A stretch of 64,000 nt of DNA from Micromonospora nigra (GTDB lineage: Bacteria; Actinomycetota; Actinomycetes; Mycobacteriales; Micromonosporaceae): NCBI RefSeq assembly GCF_900091585.1, contig NZ_FMHT01000003.1:5544001-5608000 (forward strand). The letters run 5' to 3'. A program made the translations under genes and the position numbers. This document shows, in pieces, positions 26,779-36,256 of the stretch. The notes beneath the pieces are model-generated. The model ran no database searches and was not told the origin of the DNA. It saw only the letters and a list, made by a program, of their open reading frames with translations. Numbering within the stretch: position 1 is the stretch's first letter; every line of letters starts with the position of its first letter.

Positions 26779-27996
26779 TCAGGCCGTCGGGCGCACCGCC
26801 AGGGCGACCGTCAGGTCGAGCACCGTGCGCGGGTCGGTGAGGCGGTCGCCGTACAGGTCGCGGAGCTGACCCATCCGGTACCGCACGGTCTGCGGGTGGA
26901 CGAACAGGTCCGCGGCGACGTCGTCGCGCCGGCCCTGGTGCAGCAGCCAGGAACGCAGGGTCTCGGCGAGCCGGTCGGCGGTGGCCGGCGGCAGCGCGGC
27001 CAGCGGCGCGAGCACCCGGGCGCGCAGGTCCGCGAGAGCCTCCGGGTCGGCCCCCAGCAGCAGCTCGGCGAGGTGGTGGTCGGTGTCGAGGGGCTCCCCG
27101 TCGGGAGGGTGCGCGATGCCCAGCGTGACCGCCCGCAGCACCCGTTGCCAGGAGGCTGCCGCCCGCACCCAGGGCCGGACGGGGCCGAGCACCGCACGCC
27201 GGCCGTGCAGCAGGCGGGCCAGCTGCCGCCGCCGGTCACCGTGCATGTCGGGGACGAGCAGCACGGCCGGCTCCCCGCCCGGCTCGGTCACGGGCAGGTC
27301 CTCGCCGCTCTCCAGGGTGTGCGGGTCGAGCAGGGCCAGGGCGGCGCGCAGGTTGGCCCGGGGCAGCAGCACCACGGTCAGCGTCTGCGGCACCGGCCAG
27401 TCCGCCCGCTCCGCGCTGGTCAGCAGGGACTCCTCGGGGTCACCCGCGAGCAGCCGCTGGGTGAGGCGCTCCAGGTTGCGCCGCCGGGCCCGGCCCACGC
27501 TGGCCAGCTCGTCGGCGTGCCCGGCGACACTCGCGGCGGACAGTTCGTCGATGTAGGCGAACATCAGCTCGGCGAACTCGGCGACGGTGGCGGCCGGCAG
27601 CCCGCTCGCCACCGTGGTCGCGGCCATCTCCCGCCAGGACACCCGGGCCCCGACCCGGTACGCGGCCAGCAGCGCGTCCATGCTGCGGCCCGAGCGGGCC
27701 TCGCCGCTGCCGAGGGCGTACGCGGCCTCCAGGGCGGGCACCAGCGGCGTGCTGGGATCGGTGGCCTGGGAACGTTCGAGCAGTTGCAGGAAGGTGCCGA
27801 GCGCGATCTGCACCGCGGTTTCGATCTTGTCGCGCATCTGGCCGGTGAGGGTGCCGGAGTAGCTGGGCACCTCGGCGGTGATCGCGGTGACCGTCCGCCC
27901 GGCCAGCAGCGGGAGCCGGTCGCGCAACTCGCCGGCCACCCGGTCGTCGAGTTCGAGGCGGGCCGCCCGATGGGTGGTCCCGGAGGGTTCCGCCAC
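26779..27996 (-). CDS. PucR/CdaR-type transcriptional regulator (405 aa)
   Basis: A regulator of the PucR class. The C-terminus carries the HTH_30 domain (DVAADLFVHPQTVRYRMGQL then RDLYGDRL). The middle resembles the degenerate GGDEF-like domain of CdaR, and the N-terminal half (TLTGQMRDKIETAVQIALGT, RVSWREMAATTVASGLPAAT) the RsbT/PucR-type sensory domain. The open frame runs much further upstream, but GTG 27996 is chosen since GGGGAG lies 7 nt before it and homology starts there. It is divergent from the ferredoxin reductase/desaturase pair and very likely controls it, as in other actinobacteria. Confidence 0.85.
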   Translation of the reverse strand: MAEPSGTTHRAARLELDDRVAGELRDRLPLLAGRTVTAITAEVPSYSGTLTGQMRDKIETAVQIALGTFLQLLERSQATDPSTPLVPALEAAYALGSGEARSGRSMDALLAAYRVGARVSWREMAATTVASGLPAATVAEFAELMFAYIDELSAASVAGHADELASVGRARRRNLERLTQRLLAGDPEESLLTSAERADWPVPQTLTVVLLPRANLRAALALLDPHTLESGEDLPVTEPGGEPAVLLVPDMHGDRRRQLARLLHGRRAVLGPVRPWVRAAASWQRVLRAVTLGIAHPPDGEPLDTDHHLAELLLGADPEALADLRARVLAPLAALPPATADRLAETLRSWLLHQGRRDDVAADLFVHPQTVRYRMGQLRDLYGDRLTDPRTVLDLTVALAVRPTA

Positions 27997-28080
27997 GTTT
28001 GTACTCCCCGAACAAGAAGCAGCCTCGTCTTCACCTTCACCGGTCAAGATTTTATGCCAGTGTGCCGCGAGGATTGTCGT

Positions 28081-29172
28081 ATGACCACAACTGTCCCGCG
28101 CACCTCCGCGAAGACGTCCCTCCGGGACAGGCTGCTGCGGCTCGCCGAGACGGTGACCACCCCGGTCCTTCCCGACGACTACCTCGACCTCGTCGCGCCG
28201 CTGCGCGCCGGTGCCGACCTGCGCGGTCGGGTTCTCGCCGTGCGCCCGGAGACCCCCGACGCGGCGACGCTGGTGATCCGTCCCGGCCGCGACTGGCGGG
28301 GCCACCGGCCGGGCCAGTACGTGCGGCTCGGCGTGGACGTCGACGGAGTGCGCCAGTGGCGCGCCTACTCGGTCACCTCCCCGCCGGGCCGCCGGTCGGA
28401 CCCGATCACCGTGACCGTGAAGGCCATCCCCGACGGAGTGGTGAGCAACCATCTGGTACGCCGGCTCCGGCCGGGCACGATCGTGCAGCTCGACCAGGCA
28501 CAGGGCGACTTCGTGCTGCCCGACCCGGCGCCGGGGCGGGTGCTGTTCCTCACCGCCGGCAGCGGCATCACCCCGGTGGCCGGCATGCTGCGCTCGGGGG
28601 CGCTGACCGGCGCCGACGTGGTGCTGGTGCACTCCGCGCCGACCGCCGCCGACGTGGTCTTCGGCGACGAGCTGCGGCAGCGCGCGGCCCGGGGCGAACT
28701 GCGCCTGGTGGAGCGGCACACCGACGTCGACGGGCTGCTCGACGTGGCCGAGCTCGACGAGCTGGTGCCCGACCACCTCGACCGGGTGACCTGGGCCTGC
28801 GGCCCGCTGGGCCTGCTCGACGCCGCCGAGGCGCACTGGGCGGCCCGGGGCCGCGCCGACCTGCTGCACACCGAGCGGTTCCGGCCCGTCGTGATCGCCG
28901 CCGGGGAGGGCGGCACGGTCACCTTCACCCGCGCCGGCAGGACGGTCGAGGCCGACGGCGCGACCCCGATCCTGCAGGCTGGCGAGCAGGCCGGGGTGCT
29001 GATGCCCTCGGGCTGCCGGATGGGGATCTGCTTCGGCTGCGTGCTGCCGCTGCGCCAGGGCGCCGTGCGGGACCTGCGCGACGGCCGGCTCACCACCGCC
29101 GTTCCCGGCGACGGCGTCCATGTCCAGACCTGCGTGTCGGCCGCGGCCGGCCCCTGCGACCTTGAGATCTGA
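28081..29172 (+). CDS. Ferredoxin-NADP reductase with 2Fe-2S domain (363 aa)
   Basis: An FNR-type oxidoreductase fused to a plant-type ferredoxin domain. The FAD motif is WRAYSVTSPPG (RxYS type), the NAD(P) region is VLFLTAGSGITPVAGMLRSG, and the iron-sulphur ligands are Cys312, Cys317, Cys320 (C-x4-C-x2-C) and Cys351 near the end. It would pass electrons from NADPH to the desaturase encoded 13 bp downstream; the pair resembles the mycobacterial Rv3230c/DesA3 system. ATG 28081 is chosen because the family N-terminus starts there and GAGG precedes it. Confidence 0.9.
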   Translation: MTTTVPRTSAKTSLRDRLLRLAETVTTPVLPDDYLDLVAPLRAGADLRGRVLAVRPETPDAATLVIRPGRDWRGHRPGQYVRLGVDVDGVRQWRAYSVTSPPGRRSDPITVTVKAIPDGVVSNHLVRRLRPGTIVQLDQAQGDFVLPDPAPGRVLFLTAGSGITPVAGMLRSGALTGADVVLVHSAPTAADVVFGDELRQRAARGELRLVERHTDVDGLLDVAELDELVPDHLDRVTWACGPLGLLDAAEAHWAARGRADLLHTERFRPVVIAAGEGGTVTFTRAGRTVEADGATPILQAGEQAGVLMPSGCRMGICFGCVLPLRQGAVRDLRDGRLTTAVPGDGVHVQTCVSAAAGPCDLEI

Positions 29173-29185
29173 TCGGAGACCGGAC

Positions 29186-30328
29186 GTGACAGTCATCCAG
29201 AAGAAGCCCGACAACCCGATCGCCCACCTCACCGCCGAGGACATCGAGACCATCGGCAGGGAACTCGACGCGATCCGCGACCGGGTCCTCGCCGACCGCG
29301 GCGAGCGCGACGCCGCGTACATCCGCAAGGTGATCTCCACCCAGCGCAAACTGGAGCTGAGCAGCCGGGCCGTGCTGCTGTTCTCCCTCTTCCCGCCCGC
29401 CTGGGTCGTCGGCACCGTCGGCCTGTCGGTGGCGAAGATCCTGGAGAACATGGAGATCGGGCACAACGTCATGCACGGCCAGTGGGACTGGATGCAGGAT
29501 CCGAAGATCCACTCCACGAAGTGGGAGTGGGACAACGTCTCCCCGTCCGAGCAGTGGAAGCACTCGCACAACGAACTGCACCACACCTACACCAACGTGA
29601 TCGGCAAGGACAACGACCTCGGCTACGGCATCATGCGTGTCGACGAGGACCAGCGCTGGCACCCGATCTACCTGGGCCAGCCGCTGTGGAACTTCGTCAA
29701 CGCCTGCTTCTTCGAGTACGGCATCGCCGCGTACGACCTGGAACTGGGCCGCAACCTGCGCAAGGGCCGGCACCGCAACCCCGCGTTCCGGGCCCGCGCC
29801 AAGCAGGTGCTGCGCAAGATCCGCCGGCAGGTGCTCAAGGACTACGTCGTGCACCCGCTGCTGTCCGGGCCGTCGTTCCTGAGCACCCTCGCCGCCACCT
29901 TCACCGCCAACCTGGTCCGCAACCTGTGGACCCACTCGGTGATCATGTGTGGTCACTTCCCGGAGGGCGTGGAGACCTTCGAGCGGCGCTCCATCGTCGG
30001 CGAGACCCGCGGCGAGTGGTACGTGCGGCAGATGCTCGGCTCCGCCAACATCAGCGGCAGCAAGGCCCTGCACGTCATGACCGGCAACCTGTCGTACCAG
30101 ATCGAGCACCACCTGTTCCCCGACCTGCCGAGCAACCGCTACCAGGAGATCGCGCCCGACGTGCGGGCCATCTTCGACCGGTACGGGCTGAAGTACACCA
30201 CCGGCTCCCTGCCCCGGCAGGTGGCCTCGGCCTGGTGGAAGGTCATCCGGCTCTCCCTGCCGAACCGGGAGACGGCCCGCCCGGCCAGCGACCGGCCGGC
30301 CCGCAGCCTCGCCTCCGCCGGCGTCTGA
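29186..30328 (+). CDS. Membrane fatty-acid (acyl-CoA) desaturase (380 aa)
   Basis: A membrane di-iron desaturase. The three His boxes are present: GHNVMHG (His93, His97), HSHNELHH (about 126-133) and QIEHHLFP (about 313). Hydrophobic segments lie near 60-85 and 225-250. It introduces a cis double bond into acyl chains, probably at delta-9 as in DesA3, in membrane-lipid adaptation. GTG 29186 follows the reductase stop by 13 bp with GGAG upstream, so the two are one operon under the divergent PucR gene. Confidence 0.9.
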   Translation: MTVIQKKPDNPIAHLTAEDIETIGRELDAIRDRVLADRGERDAAYIRKVISTQRKLELSSRAVLLFSLFPPAWVVGTVGLSVAKILENMEIGHNVMHGQWDWMQDPKIHSTKWEWDNVSPSEQWKHSHNELHHTYTNVIGKDNDLGYGIMRVDEDQRWHPIYLGQPLWNFVNACFFEYGIAAYDLELGRNLRKGRHRNPAFRARAKQVLRKIRRQVLKDYVVHPLLSGPSFLSTLAATFTANLVRNLWTHSVIMCGHFPEGVETFERRSIVGETRGEWYVRQMLGSANISGSKALHVMTGNLSYQIEHHLFPDLPSNRYQEIAPDVRAIFDRYGLKYTTGSLPRQVASAWWKVIRLSLPNRETARPASDRPARSLASAGV

Positions 30329-30403
30329 CCCGCGCCGATCGGTCAGGCATCGCCCGGTGCCCGGGGGGAGGCGGGACGGGACGAGCGACGTGGGGCGGGC
30401 CGG

Positions 30404-31246
30404 TCAGCCGCCCGCCCGGTCGCGTAGCCACTCCAGGGCCTCCTGCGCCCCGCCCAGCACCGAGATGTGCCCGTCGTCGGGGGTCAGCCGCAGGGTGGTG
30501 GCCGGGCAGCGGGTCGCCAGCCACCGGCTGTGCGCGGCGGGCACCACCCGGTCCCGGTCGCCGTGCAGCAGCAGCACCGGGGCCGTCACCGACACCGGAT
30601 CGAAGCCCCACGGCGACACGTACGCGATGTCGTCGTCGACCAGGCCGCCCGGCCCGCCCGCCACGGCCGGCCCCACCACGCTGCCCAACCAGACCCAGGG
30701 CCCGGCCAGGGCGGCCTCGTCAGCGGCCGTGAACTCCGGGTCGTACGCCGCGCCGAACTCCGCCTCGTGGCGTTCCTTGGCCGCCCGGCCCCGTTCGGCG
30801 GCGCGCAGTGACGCCACGCCGCTCGGCGTCATGCCCGCGAACCAGTCCAGCCCGTCAGCGTCGGGCGGCGCCAGCCCGGCCACGCTCACCACCGCCGTGA
30901 CCCGCCCCGGCAGCAGCGCGCCACAGGCCAGGGCGTGCGGGCCGCCGCCGGAGTGGCCCAGCACCGCGAACCGGCGCAGGCCCAGCGCGTCGGCGACCAG
31001 GGCGGTGTGCCGGGCCGCCGAGGCGACGTCCCGCCCGGGACTGCGGGTCGAACCGCCGTAGCCGGGGCGGTCGTAGGAGATCCACCGTAGGCCGAGCCGG
31101 TCGGCGGCGGCGAACAGTGGCACCGGCGGCGCGCCGACGTTCGGGGTGCCGTGATGCCAGAACACGGGCAGCCGGTCGTCGCCGCCGGTGTCGTACGCGT
31201 GCAGCACCCGACCGTCGCTCAGGTCGAGATCGAGTTCCACCAGCAT
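30404..31246 (-). CDS. Alpha/beta-fold hydrolase (280 aa)
   Basis: A typical alpha/beta-hydrolase with the oxyanion motif WHHGTPN, the turn SYDRPGYGGS, the intact nucleophile elbow GHSGGG, the acid in LLLHGDRDRVVP and the His in DDGHISVL. ATG 31246 starts the family sequence MLVELDLDLSDGRVLHAYDT. It is convergent with the desaturase. Probably an esterase or epoxide/lactone hydrolase of unknown substrate. It is unrelated to the Cys-type hydrolase at 4.6 kb. Confidence 0.85.
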   Translation of the reverse strand: MLVELDLDLSDGRVLHAYDTGGDDRLPVFWHHGTPNVGAPPVPLFAAADRLGLRWISYDRPGYGGSTRSPGRDVASAARHTALVADALGLRRFAVLGHSGGGPHALACGALLPGRVTAVVSVAGLAPPDADGLDWFAGMTPSGVASLRAAERGRAAKERHEAEFGAAYDPEFTAADEAALAGPWVWLGSVVGPAVAGGPGGLVDDDIAYVSPWGFDPVSVTAPVLLLHGDRDRVVPAAHSRWLATRCPATTLRLTPDDGHISVLGGAQEALEWLRDRAGG

Positions 31247-31374
31247 CGGGCGAGGGTAGCCGTCGGGTACGACAGCCCTGGGCCTGGTCGTCGGGGTGAC
31301 CCGCGCCCCCGCGCCGACGGTGCCGGGCCGGCGGGCGGGAGAGCCCGGTCTGCCCGGCGCCACGGTGGTCTCGG

Positions 31375-31551
31375 TCAGTGGCGGCCCGAGGAGGCGTTCA
31401 TCGCCCGCCGGCCCTTCACGAAGGCCAGGACGATCACCGCGAGCAGCGCCACCGCGCCGATGATGATCAGCCAGCGGACCGCCTCCAGCAGCAGTCCGAG
31501 CAGCACCAGCACCCCGGCGACCACAGCGACGACCCACACCATGTTCCGCAT
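31375..31551 (-). CDS. Small two-helix membrane protein (58 aa)
   Basis: A short ORF with GGAGGT 6 nt before ATG 31551. It encodes two hydrophobic helices (VWVVAVVAGVLVLLGLLLEA and WLIIIGAVALLAVIVLAF) and a basic tail KGRRAMNASSGRH. This is a hypothetical actinobacterial inner-membrane protein with no assigned role. It stands between two minus-strand genes. Confidence 0.7.
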   Translation of the reverse strand: MRNMVWVVAVVAGVLVLLGLLLEAVRWLIIIGAVALLAVIVLAFVKGRRAMNASSGRH

Positions 31552-31641
31552 CCCGCACCTCCGTCGACAGGGCCGTCCACGCGGCGTCCCCGGTGTCCTC
31601 CTTCCCGCAACCACGCCCGGTATGCGCCTGCGTCGGGCCGG

Positions 31642-32355
31642 TCAGGTCGTCGCGACGTAGACCGTGTTGGCGGAGTCGCCGCCGGTCAGTGGGTTGGCGA
31701 ACGGCACGACATGGGCCCGGGCGGTGGCGAACACCCCGGCCAGCGTCTGCGTGAAGTCCGCGTCCGGCGGGTCGTCCGACCACAGCGCGAACACCCCGCC
31801 CGGGTGCAGCAGCCGGGCGAGTCGCCGCAACCCGTCGGCGGTGTAGAAGGGGGCGTGACCCGGGTGCAGCACGTGCCGGGGGGAGTGGTCCACGTCCAGC
31901 AGAACGGCGTGGAAGCGTCGGCCGGGGGTGTCGGGGTCGAGGCCGGCGTCGCCGGCGACCGACGCGAAGAAGTCGGCGTGCACGAACCGGGTCCGCGGGT
32001 CCTCGGCCAGCCCCGCCGCGAACGGCAGCAGCCCGCGCCGGTGCCAGTCGATGACGTCCTCGACCGTCTCCACCACCAGCAGCTCCGACACCCGGTCGTC
32101 GTCCAGCGCGGTGCGGGCCGTGTACCCGAGGCCCAGACCGCCGACCACCACCTCCAGGCGCGGGTCGGGCAGCGCGGCGAGCCCCAGCCGCGCCAGCTCG
32201 ATCTCCGCGACGGGGAACAGGCTGGACATCAGGTACTCGTCGTCGAGCTTGACCTCGTACACCTCGACGCCGAGCGACGGGTCGCGGCGCCGCCGCAGGC
32301 TGATCTCCCCCAGCGGGGTCGCCCGCCAGGCCAGTTCCTCGAAACGCGGGCTCAT
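31642..32355 (-). CDS. Spermidine-synthase-like methyltransferase-fold protein (237 aa)
   Basis: A Rossmann-fold protein of the polyamine-synthase/SAM-methyltransferase group: LEVVVGGLGLGYTARTALDD (motif I), VVETVEDVIDWHRRGLLPFA and FHAVLLDVDHSPRHVLHP. The conserved Asp of true spermidine synthases (gate-keeping loop) is not obvious, so the substrate may differ. ATG 32355 begins MSPRFEELAWRATPLGEISL. It is divergent from the eccB gene with 111 bp between them. Confidence 0.75.
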   Translation of the reverse strand: MSPRFEELAWRATPLGEISLRRRRDPSLGVEVYEVKLDDEYLMSSLFPVAEIELARLGLAALPDPRLEVVVGGLGLGYTARTALDDDRVSELLVVETVEDVIDWHRRGLLPFAAGLAEDPRTRFVHADFFASVAGDAGLDPDTPGRRFHAVLLDVDHSPRHVLHPGHAPFYTADGLRRLARLLHPGGVFALWSDDPPDADFTQTLAGVFATARAHVVPFANPLTGGDSANTVYVATT

Positions 32356-32466
32356 CGGCGGAATGTTACCGGCCCCGCCGCACGGCCGTGGCCGCGCGAC
32401 GCGGGGACCTCGGAGCATCGACGCACCGCTTATCCTGTGCCCGACCGAATCGTGGGAAGGGATCCC

Positions 32467-33846
32467 ATGCCGTCGCGGCAGGACCAACTGCACTCCTACC
32501 AGTTCACCATCCAGCGGGCGGTCGCCGCCCTGGTCATGCGCGAGACCGATCCGGCGCAGTCGCCGTTTCGTCGGCTGGCCGGCGCCGCCCTGGCCAGCGT
32601 CCTGGTCGCCGCCATCAGCCTGGGTGGGTTCGCCCTCTACGGGCTGTTCACCGGCGTCGGCACGAAGTGGCGGGACACCGGCGCGGTGATCGTGGAGAAG
32701 GAGTCGGGGGCCCGGTTCGTCTACCGGGAGGAGAAGCTGCACCCCGTGCTGAACTACGCCTCGGCGCTGCTCATCATCGGTGCCGAGCGACCCAAGACCG
32801 TGCTGGTGTCCCGGCGGTCCATCGACGGGGTGCCCCGGGGGCTGCCCCTGGGCATCGCCGACGCCCCCGACTCCCTGCCCGCGCCGGGCCGGCTGTCCAC
32901 CGCCGGGTGGACGGTCTGTTCGACCACCGGCGCGGGCCGCACGCCACGCTCGGTGCTGCTGGTCGGCGTGGCCGCCGACGGCGGCCGGGCGCTGGGCGAC
33001 GACGGGCTGCTGGTGCGCGACCCCCACGGCGCCCTGCATCTGCTCTGGCAGCAGCGCCGCCATCTCGTCCGGGACGTCAACCGGGTGCTGGCCGTGCTGG
33101 CGGCCACCCGCGCCCGCGCGGTCCCGGTGGCCCCCGCGCTGCTCAACACCGTGGCGGCCGGAGCGGACCTGGTGCCGCCGGCGCTGCCGGGCCTGGGCGG
33201 TCGGTCGGCCGCCGTGCCGGGGGCGCGCGTCGGTGACGTGTACGTCGTCAGCAACTCCGGCGGCGGCCGGCAGTACGCGGCGGTGCTGCGCCACGGCCTG
33301 GCCGGCATCACCGAGTTGCAGGCCGGCCTGCTGCTGGCCCGCACCGGCCAGCGGGAGGCCGAGCGGGTCACGCTGGGTCGGTTCGCCGCGCTGCCGAAGG
33401 TGCCCGACCTCGTCCCCACCGGGCCGAGCGCGCCCCCGCCCGCGCCTCCCCGGCTGGCCGCCAGCGACACCGCCGGCCTGTGCACCCGCACCGCCGACGA
33501 CGGTGGCGCGGCCGAGGTACGCCTCGGCGTGCCCCTGCCGGACCTCGCGACCGTGCCCCGGACGGCGATGGCCACAGCCGGTGGGGTGCTGGCCGACCAC
33601 ATCGTCGTCGAGCCGGGTCGCGGGGTGGTCGTCGAGGCCGTCGCCGCTCCCGGAGCCACCGGCGGCGCGGTCTCCGTCGTCACCGACCTGGGCCGGCGCT
33701 ACGTGCTCGCCGACGGTGCCGTGCTGGGCATGCTCGGCTACCGGGAGGTTCGGCCGGTACGCCTGCCGGCGGGGCTGGTCAGCCTGATCCCGGCGGGGGC
33801 GACGCTGGATCCCGCGGCGGCCCGGGTGGTCGCCGCCCCCGCCTGA
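32467..33846 (+). CDS. eccB: Type VII secretion protein EccB (459 aa)
   Basis: A single-pass membrane protein of the ESX/type VII secretion core. The N-terminus MPSRQDQLHSYQFTIQRAVA is the cytosolic signature of EccB, followed by a TM helix (about 37-61) and an extracellular part with repeated beta segments such as DLGRRYVLADGAVLGMLGY. EccB normally joins EccC, EccD, EccE and MycP; none of these, nor WXG100 genes, is nearby. GGGAAGGGATCCC precedes the ATG. It may complement a T7SS locus elsewhere. Confidence 0.88.
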   Translation: MPSRQDQLHSYQFTIQRAVAALVMRETDPAQSPFRRLAGAALASVLVAAISLGGFALYGLFTGVGTKWRDTGAVIVEKESGARFVYREEKLHPVLNYASALLIIGAERPKTVLVSRRSIDGVPRGLPLGIADAPDSLPAPGRLSTAGWTVCSTTGAGRTPRSVLLVGVAADGGRALGDDGLLVRDPHGALHLLWQQRRHLVRDVNRVLAVLAATRARAVPVAPALLNTVAAGADLVPPALPGLGGRSAAVPGARVGDVYVVSNSGGGRQYAAVLRHGLAGITELQAGLLLARTGQREAERVTLGRFAALPKVPDLVPTGPSAPPPAPPRLAASDTAGLCTRTADDGGAAEVRLGVPLPDLATVPRTAMATAGGVLADHIVVEPGRGVVVEAVAAPGATGGAVSVVTDLGRRYVLADGAVLGMLGYREVRPVRLPAGLVSLIPAGATLDPAAARVVAAPA

Positions 33847-33916
33847 ACGACCGGGGTGCGCGGCGATCCGGTCCGGCCCGGGGCGTGGCCGACCCGCCGG
33901 CCCGGTGCGCTCGGCC

Positions 33917-33958
33917 GGGTCGGTGTCGGTGCCGGTGTCGAGTGCCGGTGTCGGCCGG
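33917..33958. repeat. Short GCCGGTGTCG-type repeats
   Basis: Three imperfect copies of a GTGCCGGTGTCG-like unit lie in the 133-bp gap between the convergent eccB and methyltransferase genes. It is low-complexity spacer with no other visible function. Confidence 0.5.
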
Positions 33959-33979
33959 GCGGGACGGTGCCGGTGACGC

Positions 33980-34582
33980 TCAGGCGGGGCGGCGCAGGAG
34001 GCTGACGGCGAAGTCGCTGTCGTCGCGCCACGGGCGCAGGTCCCAGGTGGCGAAGCGCTGCTCGGGGCGCAGACCGGCGGTGACCACGTCGGCGTCGAAG
34101 TCGGCGAGGCGGTAGCCCCGGTCGGTGCCGAAACCCACCGCCACCACCCCGTCGGGGCGCAGGTGCGCGGCGACCCGGCGAAGCACCTGCGCCTCGGTGC
34201 CGGCGGCGACGAAGGCCATCACGTTGCCGGCCAGCACCGCCGCGTCGAACGGCTCCGGCTCGCCGGCCGCCGCGAGGTCCAGCTCCGCGAGATCGGCGAC
34301 GAGCCAGCGCGGGCCGGGATGGTCGGCTCGTGCGGCCTCGACCAGCGCCGGATCGGCGTCCACGCCGACCACGTGGTGGCCCCGCGCGGCCAGTGCCGCG
34401 CCCACCCGGCCGGTGCCGCAACCGGCGTCGAGGATCCGCGATCCGGGTGACACCAGCGCGTCGACCAGCCGGGCCTCACCGGCCAGGTCGACCCCCTCGG
34501 CCGCGAGTTGGCGGAACCGGTCGATGTACCACTGCGAGTGTTCGGGGCCGGTGTCGGTCACCCAGCGGGTCGGATTGGCCAT
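33980..34582 (-). CDS. Class I SAM-dependent methyltransferase (200 aa)
   Basis: A small methyltransferase: SRILDAGCGTGRVGAALAAR (motif I), VVGVDADPALVEAARADHPG (post-I) and FDAAVLAGNVMAFVAAG (motif IV region). ATG 34582 begins MANPTRWVTDTGPEHSQWYI, the usual start of this group. It is 29 bp upstream, in genome orientation, of a second minus-strand methyltransferase-like gene. Substrate unknown. Confidence 0.85.
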   Translation of the reverse strand: MANPTRWVTDTGPEHSQWYIDRFRQLAAEGVDLAGEARLVDALVSPGSRILDAGCGTGRVGAALAARGHHVVGVDADPALVEAARADHPGPRWLVADLAELDLAAAGEPEPFDAAVLAGNVMAFVAAGTEAQVLRRVAAHLRPDGVVAVGFGTDRGYRLADFDADVVTAGLRPEQRFATWDLRPWRDDSDFAVSLLRRPA

Positions 34583-34611
34583 GCCTCCCACCGTAGCCAG
34601 GCCGGCGGAAC

Positions 34612-35226
34612 TCAGGGGACCCGGGCGACGGTGATGAACTCGTTGTAGGTGAACAACCGGCCGAACGCGCGGGGGAACGGGAACGAGTACTGCCGTACGA
34701 CCGTCAGGCCCAGTTCCCGGCATGACTCGGCGGCCTCGGCGAAGCCGACGAAGCGCACGTGGGAGGCGTCGCTGCGGTATCCGCGCTCCTGCGGGGTGAT
34801 GAACACGACCCGGCCAGCGGAGCGGACGAACGGCAGGTAGGACGAGATCACCTCGTGGGCCTGCCCGGCCGGCATGTGCTCCAGCAGGTGCGCGGCCAGC
34901 AGCGCGTCGAAGGCGTCCGGCGTGGCGTGCGGCGAGGTGAAGAACTCCTCGGTCGTGTAAGCCTCCAGGCCCATCGCCCGGGTGTGCTCCACCGACGTCG
35001 GGTTGTGGTCGACCCCGACGGCCCCCGCCCCCAGATTGACCAGGTTGCGGCCGAGGCCGGAGCCGACATCCAGGGTGCGGCCGAGCCGCAGGCGGCGCAG
35101 GTTCCACCGGTAGGGCGCCTGCACGTCGAGGACCTGCTTCCAGCGGGCACCGCTGAGCTGCTGCAACCGCCGCGTGTAGTCCTCACCCGCAGTGCCCGTG
35201 GGGCCGCTCTGCCCTGCCTGCCTCAT
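34612..35226 (-). CDS. Class I SAM-dependent methyltransferase (204 aa)
   Basis: A methyltransferase-fold protein with LGRTLDVGSGLGRNLVNLGA (motif I), GVDHNPTSVEHTRAMGLEAY and FDALLAAHLLEHMPAG. ATG 35226 (MRQAGQSGPTGTAGEDYTRR) is preceded by GAGGA at 6 nt. It is on the same strand as the methyltransferase gene 29 bp downstream, so they may be co-transcribed. I cannot name the substrate. Confidence 0.8.
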   Translation of the reverse strand: MRQAGQSGPTGTAGEDYTRRLQQLSGARWKQVLDVQAPYRWNLRRLRLGRTLDVGSGLGRNLVNLGAGAVGVDHNPTSVEHTRAMGLEAYTTEEFFTSPHATPDAFDALLAAHLLEHMPAGQAHEVISSYLPFVRSAGRVVFITPQERGYRSDASHVRFVGFAEAAESCRELGLTVVRQYSFPFPRAFGRLFTYNEFITVARVP

Positions 35227-35405
35227 CGGGATCCTCTGTCTTCCTGTGCGGGGCGACGATGACGAGTCTGACGCACGCCCGGCCGGCACGGCGGGGTACG
35301 CCGGGCCCGCCAGTGGCGGGCCGGCACCGATGCTACGACCTGACCGGCCCGCCGTCAGTCCCCGGCGCGTCCGTTCCGGTGGGTGGTCGCCACACCACCG
35401 GTGTG

Positions 35406-36122
35406 TCACCGTTTGCCGGCCATCCCCACCACCCGGGCGCGCAGGGCCACGCGGGCGAGCCCCGACGGGCTGTCGTCGGTGACCCAGCCGAGGTTGTCCA
35501 CGACCTCCACCACCCCGCTGACCTGCGTCGTGAGGCGTCGGGCAAGGCGGGCCCGGGAGCGGCGGTCCACCTGACCGGTCAGCGTCACCACGCCGTCGTG
35601 GACGGTCACGTCCACCACGCCGTCACGTAGGCCGAGGGTGCGGTGCAGCACCTCGGTCACCACGTCGCGCCGGATGTCGTCGTCCGGCCGCAGGTGCACG
35701 GCGAGCAGGTCACCCCGACTGACGACACCGACCAACCGGCCCAGGTGGTCGACCACGGGCAGCCGCTTGACGTTCCGTTCGGCCATCAGCCGGGCCGCCT
35801 CCACCACGGTCACGTCGGCCAGCACCGTCACGGCGGGAGCGGTCATCAGGTCGGCGGCCAGCGCGGCGCCGGCCTTGAGCCGGTCGGCCCGGTGCCGGCG
35901 GTCGGCGAAGACCCGCCGCTCGTGCGGCTGCCCCGCCAGCTCGACCTTGTGCAGCAGGTCGGCCTCGCTGACCACGCCCAGCACCCGCCGGCCGCCGTCC
36001 ACCACCGGCACCGCGGTCACGTGCCGGCCGGTCAGCACGTCCACGACCTCCCGGTACGCCGTGCCCTCCCGCACCGTCACCACGTCGGTGGTCATCACGT
36101 CCCGCACCTGCCATGTCCGCAT
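35406..36122 (-). CDS. CBS-CBS-BON domain protein (238 aa)
   Basis: Two CBS domains (VRDVMTTDVVTVREGTAYRE and DLMTAPAVTVLADVTVVEAA) form a nucleotide-sensing Bateman module. A C-terminal BON domain follows (GVVDVTVHDGVVTLTGQVDR), which binds membranes or polymers. Such proteins are seen in stress and hypoxia regulons of actinobacteria. It is divergent from the DUF2267 gene, a frequent neighbour. Confidence 0.88.
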   Translation of the reverse strand: MRTWQVRDVMTTDVVTVREGTAYREVVDVLTGRHVTAVPVVDGGRRVLGVVSEADLLHKVELAGQPHERRVFADRRHRADRLKAGAALAADLMTAPAVTVLADVTVVEAARLMAERNVKRLPVVDHLGRLVGVVSRGDLLAVHLRPDDDIRRDVVTEVLHRTLGLRDGVVDVTVHDGVVTLTGQVDRRSRARLARRLTTQVSGVVEVVDNLGWVTDDSPSGLARVALRARVVGMAGKR

Positions 36123-36256
36123 GGCGACCTCCCTCGGTTCCCGCTCGACGGTAGGCCGGGGAGCAGCCGGTGTGGCAGGGCCGCAGGGCCGTGCGGGCGG
36201 GACCTACGGCCCGGTGCGGGCCCGTTTGCCGACCACGGTCGGGGGTAACCGGCGCC

